From Isoetes taiwanensis (lineage: Eukaryota > Streptophyta > Lycopodiopsida > Isoetales > Isoetaceae), in the NCBI GenBank assembly GCA_021234155.1, contig JAJEKV010000014.1:10125563-10189562 (forward strand): a DNA stretch of 64,000 nucleotides, written 5' to 3'. Below the pieces are notes generated by a model. The model was not told the origin of the DNA, searched no databases, and saw nothing but the letters and a program-made list of their open reading frames with translations. Of the stretch, positions 49,069-59,700 are shown piece after piece. How positions within the stretch are numbered: position 1 is the stretch's first letter; each line of letters begins with the position of its first letter. A program made the translations under genes and the position numbers.

Positions 49069-51946
49069 ATGTCGGATTCAGATTATGAGGATGAGGGCTC
49101 TATGAGCGAGCTTTCAGATGATGGCAATAGCGACTACTGGGAGGATTCATCTGACCTATCAGATGCCGATTGCTCTACACCGTCCGTTGCCACAAGTGCA
49201 CCTCGTGGCCTCCGTGGTTCCAATGTCGTGCAGGAGGTGGTTCAGATGTATCCCGATCCGTGCAACTGGCTTAGGCAAGAACGGGCCCGAGGAGTTCGTG
49301 TCCATGGGTATGTGTTCTTGAAAGAGACATATGATCTTATGATTGCTTCCGTCAACGAAGGTAGGCCTCCTTATCCTTGCGACATCAGGATCGCAGACCC
49401 AGATTTTCCTCCCCTTCCACAGAGACCAGATAGGCATGTTGTTTCCGAGTGGCATAGATATGAGGGACGGTGGGAGCAATACCGTGAGGGGCTATACGCG
49501 GGCTGCCTGGCCATGTTTCCTATTTGCATAAGGTGGGATCGCGATCCACATAAGTGTGTGCCTTGGGTGGAGGATTGGAACAATCTAGTGGCGCAAATGC
49601 CACATTGCCAATGGCCGCGACTTGTCGAAGACGCAGACCCCAGCGGTGAATAAGATCACAGCGGGGGAGATAGGCATAGCGAGGCACCTAACCCACTGGA
49701 ATACGCGGGACCCGCTCGGCCGGGTGTGTAGTTGCAAGGTTCGCATGTACATGAAGGATAATGACTTCCCTCAACATGAGATTCAGTTAATCGCTGCCAC
49801 CGTGACCGACATCGAGTGGGAGAGGTGCAGTGAGACCGCAAGGCCCGCCTTGTGCACATCCACACGCCGCATCGCATGGGTATGGCGCCAGATGAGGGTG
49901 GACGATTTTTTGCCGCCACCGCCGAGGAAGCCCAGCGCAGCCCACAACTTCCGCGGCGAAAAGCGAGAAGTCCTGAGACGGTGGCATTGCATATAGGCTT
50001 CGCGACCGCACGGCCGAATGGTCAGCGGAGGACGCGCAGCAGACGGATATTCAGGCGGGGCTACGCGATTCGGCATCCATCCATTCGGCCCGTGAGGTAT
50101 GGTCTCTACCGTTCACCCTAATTTGATAGAAAGAGTCGCGGCGCTTAATGAGAAACGCGGAACAAAGACGAAAGGTCGCGGTGGGACATGGCGAAGGCAA
50201 GTGGGTCCCATGCTCGGGGAGGAGACCACCGAATCGAAGCGCGGTCACATATCGGTTTGACATGAGCCGTGAGGATGTGTGGCGCCTCCGCAACAAGTAT
50301 CGTAATGTTTGGTGAGCTTTAATGTCATGTCTAATTATGCTTGCAAATGTCTCCGCGACTCACTTGCCTTTGGCTCGAACGCGGACTATGTTTCGGCGGT
50401 GGCGCAATGGCCGAATGGGGACAGCCTTGAGGAGAACATAGAGGCCTGGGCACATGCAGGAAAGGTCCTCTACCACCAGCCATTCGCGTCTCACGCTGCG
50501 GATCCGGAACGCCGCCCATGGATCCTAGTTCTCCAGGATGACAGTATGCGTAGGGCGGCGATACAGTACAGCGAAAACTCGGGGTGGGCTCTAGATTCGA
50601 CATTCGGCACCAACATGTGGCGGATACCACTTTACGCTGCCGTGGTTCCGGTTGCATGCGGGGTTGGGTATCCAGTCTTCTACATGTTGTGTACACATAA
50701 GAAGGGGTCGCAGCAGACAAAGAATGCATTACGAAAAGCGCTTACACTGGTGTTTGAACGGATGGGGCATGTAAGGCCAAGGTCCATCACCATTGACATG
50801 GACGGAGAGGAGAGAGTGGCCATAGAAGAGGCAGTTGCCAATGACCCATATTGTTTCAACGAAAGCACGGGCGAAAGGTGTAAAGAACTTTGCTTGTCAC
50901 TATTTGCGTTTTCTTAGATGTAATGCCCGCATGCATATAGCGGTCGCGGTCATATCTTGTTGGTTCCATTGCAAGCGAGCATGGCGTGACAACCTCATGC
51001 CGAGGATACAAGACCCGCTCATACGCCAAGATGTCTGGCAAAGGCTATCTAATCTCATGCTGGAACCCGACCTTGAGCGGTATGAGCACTTGGAAAATCA
51101 CCTCTACAATGCCTATGGTAACAGTCCCGAGATCTTCGAGTAAGTGTCTTTGTCGAGTTTTTGATTAGAAATATCGTTTTGTAGCTGACGTGCAGCAATA
51201 TACCTGGCACCCCCAGCTATCTTGCCCACAACTGGTTGTGGGGCGGCGTGTGGGAAGGGAAATGGCAGCGACACCAGAGGTTGTGGCCCCATGGATACAT
51301 GGACACTACCAACTACGTGGAGGCCCATTGGAGGGTGTTGAAGGTGCAAACTTTGGGTTGCAAGGTTAATCTGCGGATGTACACTCTAATTTGTTCGCTA
51401 GTAGGATATCCTACTGGTGAGGAGCCCCCAGGAGGGACAATTTTGACGCGGTGCAGGGAGCGTTGGAGCCTAGGTATGTCTCTAGCAAAGCACATTGTTA
51501 AGAATGATCCTCCATTCTAATCACGTTCCCTTCCCTTTGCTTCAGCTGACTTCGGCCGGTACAGCCCGCGATCCTATCGCAAACGACGTGCAGGTGCGCA
51601 AGATCTGCTGCAACGGTTTGAAGGAGATGCAAGCACAATCACAGTGGTGGACGACGAGGCCATTGAACTGTCCATCGCATCCGGGGCAGATGATGGGGGC
51701 CGCTATACGGTTTTGATGATGCAACACTATTGCACTTGTCCCGCCGATGTCCCAGTGTGCAAGCACCTCATAGCAGGAGATATGTTTCTCTCTAGGTACC
51801 ATCCCCACCTCTTCGAAGTTCTATATCCCGGACGGGAAGCGGAGGTCCAGCCCATCGAGCGGTCACCAGCACCTGTAGTGGACCGGGGCATGAGTGTGGT
51901 ACAGCCACGGATCCAATACCCTGTCCCAAACACGGTAAGGACTTGA
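49069..51946 (+). pseudogene. MURA-like transposase with DDE core and SWIM finger (frameshifted)
   Basis: The reading starts MSDSDYEDEGSMSELSDD (very acidic, about the first 50 residues) and is open to 49,653. After shifts, pieces at 49,622-49,996 (CSCKVRMYMKDND, a zinc-binding-like stretch), 50,111-50,310 (SREDVWRLRNKYRNVW) and 50,309-50,917 follow. The MULE catalytic set is visible: Asp in ALDSTFGTN at about 50,594, Asp in TIDMDGEE at about 50,795 and Glu in TTNYVEAHWRVLK at about 51,320. A SWIM finger CTC-x6-CKH lies at 51,731-51,766. Some breaks may be introns (GTAAGT at about 51,140), others are true shifts. In MULEs this protein binds the ends and cuts and pastes the element. Confidence 0.85.
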
Positions 51947-52266
51947 TGCACGCATTCAAGACAACTAAAAGTAAGAAAGTCAGCAGGCGAAGAACTCACC
52001 GTTGTACGTCCGCGGGTTGCACTCGTATTTGAGTCCCGGTATGGCCCACCCTGCCAGGCAGGGAATCCATGCACCAAAAGCCCTCGAAACGCCTGGGCCA
52101 CCCGAGTCTCCCCCGTACTACAGGGTCTGCAATATGCACCATAAGGTACCAGTGTCCCCTGCAACCGGCTCACACTGCATGAGTACATATGGAGACACAA
52201 GAGGGGATGGGGAATATGCCACGTACCCATGACAGATGGGCCAAATGATAGCTCGCAAGCTCCCAA
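50516..52266 (+). repeat. Unit 1 of a 1,751-bp tandem duplication inside the MULE
   Basis: Begins CCATGGATCCTAGTTCTCC in the catalytic region of the transposase gene and runs past the SWIM finger into downstream DNA. The next unit starts at 52,267 with the same bases. Comparison shows long identical stretches broken by clusters of small indels, for example around 50,860-50,880, 51,180-51,250 and 51,545-51,620. Confidence 0.93.
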
Positions 52267-54015
52267 CCATGGATCCTAGTTCTCCAGGATGACAGTATGC
52301 GTAGGGCGGCGATACAGTACAGCGAAAACTCGGGGTGGGCTCTAGATTCGACATTCGGCACCAACATGTGGCGGATACCACTTTACGCTGCCGTGGTTCC
52401 GGTTGCATGCGGGGTTGGGTATCCAGTCTTCTACATGTTGTGTACACATAAGAAGGGGTCGCAGCAGACAAAGAATGCATTACGAAAAGCGCTTACACTG
52501 GTGTTTGAACGGATGGGGCATGTAAGGCCAAGGTCCATCACCATTGACATGGACGGAGAGGAGAGAGTGGCCATAGAAGAGGCAGTTGCCAATGACCCAT
52601 ATTGTTTCAACGAGCACGGCGAGCAGGTAAAGAACTTTGCTTGTCACTATTTGCGTTTTCTTAGATGTAATGCCCGCATGATATAGCGGTCGCGGTCATA
52701 TCTTGTTGGTTCCATTGCAAGTTTAGCATGGCGCGTGACAACCTCATGCCGAGGATACAAGACCCGCTCATACGCCAAGATGTCTGGCAAAGGCTATCTA
52801 ATCTCATGCTGGAACCCGACCTTGAGCGGTATGAGCACTTGGAAAATCACCTCTACAATGCCTATGGTAACAGTCCCGAGATCTTCGAGTAAGTGTCTTT
52901 GTCGAGTTTTTGATTAGAAATATCGTTTTGTAGCCGACGCGGCAAAGAATATACCGGCACCCCCCAAGTTTATCTTGCCCACAACCGGGTTGTGGGGGGC
53001 TGCGTGGGAAGGGAAATGGCAATGACACCGAGGTTGTGGCCCCATGGATACATGGACACTACCAACTACGTGGAGGCCCATTGAGGGTGTTGAAGGTGCA
53101 AACTTTGGGTTGCAAGGTTAATCCGCTGGATGTACACTCTAATTTGTTCGCTAGTAGGATATCCTACTGGTGAGGAGCCCCCAGGAGGGACAATTTTGAC
53201 GCGGTGCAGGGAGCGTTGGAGCCTAGGTATGTCTCTAGCAAAGCACATTGTTAAGAATGATCCTCCATTCTAATCACGCCCTTCCCTTTGCTTCACCGAC
53301 TTCTACGGCACAGCTCGCGATCCTATCGCAGAACGACGCGGTAAAAGCGCAAGATCCGGCCGCGAACGGTTTGAAGGAGATGCAAGCACAATCACAGTGG
53401 TGGACGACGAGGCCATTGAACTGTCCATCGCATCCGGGGCAGATGATGGGGGCCGCTATACGGTTTTGATGATGCAACACTATTGCACTTGTCCCGCCGA
53501 TGTCCCAGTGTGCAAGCACCTCATAGCAGGAGATATGTTTCTCTCTAGGTACCATCCCCACCTCTTCGAAGTTCTATATCCCGGACGGGAAGCGGAGGTC
53601 CAGCCCATCGAGCGGTCACCAGCACCCTGTAGTGGACGGGGCATGAGTGTGGTACAGCCACGGATCCAATACCCTGTCCCAAACACGGTAAGGACTTGAT
53701 GCACGCATTCAAGACAACTAAAAGTAAGAAAGTCAGCAGGCGAAGAACTCACCGTTGTACGTCCGCGGGTTGCACTCTCAGATTTGAGTCCCCAGATGGC
53801 CCCCACGCCGGGCGGGGAATCCATGCACCAAAAGCCCTCGAAACGCCTGGGCCACCCGAGTCTCCCCCGTACTACAGGGTCTGCAATATGCACCATAAGG
53901 TACCAGTGTCCCCTGCAACCGGCTCACACTGCATGAGTACATATGGAGACACAAGAGGGGATGGGGAATATGCCACGTACCCATGACAGATGGGCCAAAT
54001 GATAGCTCGCAAGCT
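52267..54015 (+). repeat. Unit 2 of the 1,751-bp tandem duplication
   Basis: Second copy, ending in GCTCGCAAGCT near 54,015, after which sequence unique to the element continues. It holds a second set of catalytic residues (ALDSTFGTN, TIDMDGEE) and a second SWIM finger at 53,484-53,519. The Glu block is damaged, because a base is lost in the GGCCCATTGAGGG stretch near 53,080. The clustering of indels is compatible with a local consensus problem, so which unit is correct at a given position is open. Confidence 0.93.
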
Positions 54016-56190
54016 CTCCCAATGTACCAGCGAGGGTCCACCATTGCGAATCTCTCATCTGGTCCGAACTGATGCATGCAGGCACTGCACATGTGTGCTA
54101 CATGGTCAGCGGAAAAGGTTTACAACACATGAATGAAATCGTGCCAGGACACGTACCTGATAATTACCCTGACATGATCTGCCTCCCACTCTTCACTGAT
54201 TCGCAGCGATTGCCTTCTGTCTGCTCTCGCATCCAACGCCGCAAGGAAGCTGGCCCCAACAATGACTTTTTCGCGTTCGCCGAAGTCGACAAGATCTCTC
54301 GCGGGTACGTGGGGATGGTGTTATCAACCGCCGCCATACCTGCTGCAAGATATCTCGCTCAGGTAATGAAGTCCCCAAAAATGTACACCTCCTCCCAGAA
54401 ATAAAGAGGCAACATCAAACCCGGATCTAGCACAATGTCTCGTGCATACTGTGCCTCTCTGCCACCTCCGGCCCACCCCCGCAATGGCTGCAGCAAATAG
54501 TAGGCATAAAGCTGTGCCCTGCCCCAAACTCCATCCCAAGACAGAAGAACCCCTAGCCCTGCCCCTCGCCACCCAGATCGGTCATGTGCATCTGCAAATG
54601 GAGGAAAGGGTGACACCAATGATGCCAAGCTAGGGGAACTTAACCCTCTCTTCCCCGTATAATCGAAGGTGTCTGTCGCGTAACCGCCTCCCGCAACTCA
54701 TCAAACATCGGCCTCGGGCACGAGGCTCTATCACATGCAAATTGGAGGTGGCGTGTGAACTAACAGGTCGCCCGGTATGTCCTCAATATTTGCCGTGACC
54801 TCGCATGCGGGCGTGATGTAATCATGGCTCGGTCCGGTCCGGGGTGCTATCTTCGCGGAGGACGACATGCCGCTGAAATGCAAATCTTGTGACTCTAAGT
54901 CAGAAGGGCGTCCGTTGGTCGCTCTCCGCATTGTAGGTTTCGATTCTCGCCATCGAAGACGCGGTGCGATGGGCGCTCCCGCGCGATTGTGCCCCCCTTC
55001 TTTGCTCCTCTTCCGCCCACTTGTCGCGCATACTCCATGATCTCCTGGGTGTAGGTGGGAGGGGGCTCCTGCGACATCCGCTGGCTCATCCACTCATGCA
55101 GGTGCACGTTCATCCTGACATCCTCCTCGGTGGCTGCGTCCTGATGATCATAGCGCACCCTGGCCTCCTGCAAGTATAGAGGTGCACCACCTCCCGTATG
55201 CCCCGCCGATCTTGAGGCAAATGCCCAATGCCTCATCTTGCCCGGCGGTAATCTTTGCCAGGTGAAATCTGAGGCATGGAGCCACCGCATCACGGACGAT
55301 CGTCCTCGTCAAAGCTGCCTTTGTCTCTACCTGGCCTTGTGATTGCATTCGCTCTTGCCATTTGCTCATTTGTCCTCTGCCGTGCCGACTCATTGAGCTC
55401 CCCTCTCCCTCATGGTGTGAGGGATGGCGGCGACGGGTCATTCTGGGGCGACCACGTTCCTCACGGCCACCACATATCTCTCGCGGATATGAATTATGGT
55501 GCCCAAGGGCACCATCCTTCGCCGCACCTGCCCACGTGACGATTCACCCAGAAGCCCGTCTCATGTATGGGGACACCCAAAAAGGCCACAAGCACTGTAG
55601 AAAGTGCCCAAACTATTTGTGCCACGGGATGTTTGGGGGCCCACCCGCACCGACAATCAGCCCGGATACCTCGATATTCCCCGGCCAAACTTCCATAATC
55701 AGCTTAGGCTAGCCTACCAACCATACAAGTACAAATAAAAGAACTCTAAAGACACAACTATGCAAGCTATCTAATGGGGTCTGACGGCATTTACCAAAAG
55801 TGACGCATCTAACCCGTCCCTACGGGTCCGTGGCCGACGTAATTTGGGAGCCCACTCACGCCCATCCCTATCGGGCGACTCTCCCGCAGAAGATCTCTGC
55901 CCCATCTACCGCCTGTCGCCATCTTGTAACTCGCTTGGGGAATATGCCTAATGTGCGATTAGTAAAGGTTCCGTCGGGCCGAGGGGCTTAGTCCGTAAAT
56001 AAATAAGTGCATGCCATTATTTTATTGGCTATGGCGGCCTATGATCGTAAAATATAAGGTTTTAATCTAGGCGTATCAAGACAAATACAAAATCTAGGCA
56101 TATCAAGACACAAATGGGCACAGATTAAATACCTTATGGATGCAATCAAACACTTCCAAAACTAGAAACTGGAATTGAAGTGAAAGCCAA
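54016..56190 (-). other. Right half of the MULE: possible convergent second gene, unrecognised
   Basis: Large open stretches lie mainly on the minus strand: 55,441-55,148, 55,293-54,895 (contains ATEEDVRMNVHLHEWMSQRM and TYTQEIMEYARQVGGRG) and 54,092-53,778. A plus-strand ORF at 54,072-54,404 (contains NDFFAFAEVDKISRGYVGM) also looks plausible as an exon. I recognise no domain in any of them. In maize MuDR a second gene, mudrB, is convergent with the transposase gene; the arrangement here would fit, but that is an analogy only. No single full-length frame exists, so it is spliced or broken. Confidence 0.45.
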
Positions 56191-56296
56191 ATGAAGGAAT
56201 TCAAACGAAGAAACTGAAATGAAGGAATTGAAGGAAGAAAAGAAGTGAAGGATAGCGAAGGAAGAAAAGAAGTGAAGGAAGAAAAGAAGTGAAGCG
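56190..56296. repeat. Purine-rich GAAGGAAGAAAAGAAGTGAAG repeat patch
   Basis: Three or so imperfect copies of a GAAGGAAGAAAAGAAGTGAA-type unit. On the minus strand it is a CT-rich tract just inside the right palindrome array, where a leader of a minus-strand gene would lie. Confidence 0.7.
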
Positions 56297-56652
56297 ATTT
56301 TGGCATGCAATTTTGAAAATCGCTTAAGCGATTTCTTTTATTATTTTTTTTTGGCCGTATACCGCTTTGGCCTCAGGCCTCATACGGCGGCGTGCAAGGT
56401 AGTTAGCTGAAAATCGCTTAAGCGATTTTGTTTTTTTTATTTATTTTTCCTCGCCAGACGACAAGACGGCCTCCGCGGCGCCGATCGGGCCTCGGCGCTT
56501 CCAGTCCGGCGGCAGGCGGGGGCAGCCCTCGTCGGCGCGGGAAAACTGAAAATCGCTTAAGCGATTTTTCTTTTTCTTACTTCCAGGCAGCTTTTCCCGC
56601 CGCGAAAAATCGCTTAAGCGATTTTTGGAGCAAAATCGCTAAAAGCGATTTT
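56291..56652. repeat. Right sub-terminal array of the 20-bp palindrome
   Basis: AAAATCGCTTAAGCGATTTT or a one-base variant at 56,316, 56,410, 56,549 and 56,606, plus a 21-base variant AAAATCGCT-AAA-AGCGATTTT at 56,632-56,652 and a half site (GAAGCGATTTTG) at about 56,291. The array mirrors the one at the other end of the element and lies directly inside the right terminal repeat. Confidence 0.95.
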
Positions 56653-56656
56653 TTCA

Positions 56657-56694
56657 GCGCCGGGACCCGATTTGGGGAGCCAAAAAAGACCTCG
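56657..56694 (-). repeat. Right terminal inverted repeat of the MULE
   Basis: Complement of the left end with a handful of differences; the core GGGAGCCAAAAAAG is unbroken. It is followed directly by the second GCAAGTTAG. Confidence 0.9.
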
Positions 56695-56703
56695 GCAAGT
56701 TAG
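56695..56703. repeat. Target-site duplication GCAAGTTAG (right of the MULE)
   Basis: Second copy of the 9-base sequence at 48,459-48,467. Confidence 0.92.
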
Positions 56704-59700
56704 TCCATTTCCCATACAAATGTAAATGATAAGCATTCTCACCGACCTTGTCGCCAATTTGGAATGGACCATAATACCTAGGTGCCAGTTTTACATACCG
56801 GTTACCCATCTTCCGCAGTCGCTTTTTGGGAAGATGAATCCAGACCCATTGATCTTTTTTGTAAACAACTTTTTTTCGTTTCTTTGCAAGCTTGGAAACC
56901 ATCAATTCCTGGCTTTTCTGGATTCGTGCCTTTACCTCCCGTAAAATATCTGCAAAATCTGTAGCGGCTTCATCGGAAGCAAGTACTTCTCCCCCTAATT
57001 TCGCAATTGGGGACTCCAAGGAATACCTATATACTATTTCAAAAGGAGTTCTTTGGATAACTGAATGCACAGTGTTATTATAAGCAAACTCTAAAAGATA
57101 AAGATATTCTTCCCACTGGCTTTGCCTTTCTGCAACATAAGATCTTAGCATATCTTCAATAACTCAGTTGACCACCTCAGTCTGGCCATCCGTCTGCAGA
57201 TGATAAGAGGTGGAAAACTTTAAGGTCGTGCCTAAGTTTTTCATAATTCGAGCCCAAAATCTACTACAGAATAGAGGATCCCTATCTGATATGATTGCAT
57301 CTGGCATTCCATGGATTTTAAATATTTCCTTTAAGAAAATCTTGCTTGCTTGTGGCACGGTCATGCTGGACTTACAGGGAATAAAGTGAGCCTGTTTAGA
57401 CAACCTATCTACCACGGTCCAAATTTGATCATTCTTGTGGATAGTCTTTGGTAACCCTTGAATAAAATCCATGGTAATTTGCTTCCATGGTTTTTCCGGA
57501 ATAGGCAAAGGTTGTACTAATCTAGCAGGCTTACCTGTAGAAGCTTTTATTTGCTGACAAACAAGGCATGCTTCAACATACTTTCTTACATCTCTTTCAA
57601 GCTTTGGCAAAAAAAAACGTCGTTTAACAGTTGCCAAAGTAGCTTGAATTCCTCTATGTTTGGAATAAGGAGGTTCATGACATTCCTGTATCACTTTCAA
57701 CCTATATGCTTGTGTAACACAAGTACAATTCCGATAGAATAAGATCCCATTATGAATTCTATACTCTGCCAAAAGATCTCTTCCATCCTTTTGCACCTGT
57801 GCGTACGGAGTAGCAAAGGAGGGGTCGTTCACATATTCTTCTTTCATTGGTTCCAAATCAACAAATTCTACTAGAGATAGAGCTTGAATATTTACTTGAC
57901 TTAAGGCATCCGCAACCTAGTTCTCCTTCCCAGGCTTATATTCAAGCTGCATACCTTCAAAGTCCTTTATGGTGTCAATGAGCTTTAATTGCCGAGCATT
58001 GATAATATCCTGCGTTTGTATATGTTTCAAGCTTTGCTGATCAAAACGAGCCACAAACTTGGATCCCATAAGATAATGCCTCCACTTCTTGAGTGCATGA
58101 ACTAAAGCAATCAATTCTTTTTCATAGGTACTATACTTTTGCTCCAAAGGTTTGAGCATTCGCCTGACATAAGCTAATGGATGTCCATCTTGCATAAGTA
58201 CTGCACCAATAGCATTCCCACTTGCGTCGGAACAGACTGTGAAAGGCTTATTCCAGTCAGGCAACACTAATACCGGTTCAGTTGCCATGTTCTCTTTCAG
58301 AGTTCGGAAAGCTGCCTCGGCTTCTGGATTCCAAATAAAAGGGGTATCTTTCTTTAAAAACCTGCTAAGAGGAAGGGTTACTTTTGCAAAATGCTTCACA
58401 AATCTTTGATAGTAACTGCATAGCTGTACAAAAGAACGTAAGTCCTTGAGAGTTTCAAGTCGAGACCAATCAATGATAACTGTAATCTTTTCGGAATCCA
58501 TTCGTATGCCTTCTTTGGATATAATATGGCCCAAGAATCCGACTTCTTGCATAAAGAACCTGCTTTTTGACTCATTAACAAACAGCTTATTCTACCTCAG
58601 AAGATCAAAAACCTGTTGCAGATGTTGTTTCTGCTCCTCAATAGTCCTACTATATATAAGTATATCATCAAAGAAGTCTATAACATTTTTCCCTAGTACG
58701 GGTGCTAAAACTCTCCCCATAAGACGGCAGAATGTTGCCGGAGCATTGGTCAGACCAAAAGGCATTACGCGAAACTCGTAATGACCAAAAGTTGTTCTGA
58801 ACGCTGTCTTACCAATGTCTTCTTCCTTTATTCGGATCTGGTGATATCCTGATTTCAAATCAATTTTACTAAATATACAGGCACCTCGTAATTCATCAAA
58901 TAAATCATCAGCTCTGGGTACTGGAAATTTATCCTTAACAGTCAGCTTATTGAGAGCTCTATAATCCACGCACGTCCTATATCCGTTAACTTTCTTTTTG
59001 ATTAGGATGACGAGTGCGCCAAAAGGTGAACAGCTTGGCCGTATTAGCTGTCGCTCTCACATCTCTGTTATCTGCTTCTCAAGCTCTAATTTTTCGAAAT
59101 GACTGACTCGATAAGGTGCCCTATTTGGAGATTTGGCGTTCTCTTGCAACTGTATGGCATGATCCTCAGGACGATGAGGAGGTAAATCTAAAGTTTCCTC
59201 ATCCTTGAAGAGATCGTCAAACTGTCTGAGAAAACTGTACAACTTCGGAGGCACCTGTGATGGCGGGTCGGAGTTTCTCAAGTAAATAAAGTACGACTCT
59301 GCTTCACTCTGTATTAACGTTTTAGCTTCAGAGTATGTCAACAGGGGTTCTGCTTGAGGTGTGGAATCTGTACACAGCTTCAAAGGTTGCCCTTCAACAG
59401 TTATAATTACTGTCTTTTCCCAGTAATTAGGTCGGGCATCAAACTGTTCTCGCCATCCAATTCCTAATATCACATCCATAGATCCTAGAGGAGCCATAAT
59501 CAGAACTCTCTCTTCTGAATACTGCCCTATTTGTATAGGAGCGACAACATATTTATCACACTGATTCCTGGGCCCTTTCAAACCCTGCACTACTGTGATT
59601 TTTGTTTGCAACTCACAGATAGGTAATCCTAATTTATACACCAAATCCTGTGAGATAAAATCATGTGTTGAACCATCGTCAAGTAGAACAGTCACATCCT

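Larger units (their letters stand above)
48468..56694. mobile_element. Mutator-like element (MULE) with palindrome arrays, 8.2 kb
   Basis: Terminal inverted repeats of about 38 bases: CGGTGCCTTTTTTGGCTCCC... on the left and CGAGGTCTTTTTTGGCTCCC... on the minus strand at the right, followed on both sides by AAATCGGG. A 9-base duplication flanks it. It encodes a MURA-like transposase on the plus strand and has large open stretches on the minus strand of its right half. Both ends carry arrays of AAAATCGCTTAAGCGATTTT. Frameshifts and a 1.75-kb internal tandem duplication suggest it is no longer active, though part of the damage could come from assembly. It sits in the chromovirus pol gene, so it arrived later. 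Confidence 0.93.
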
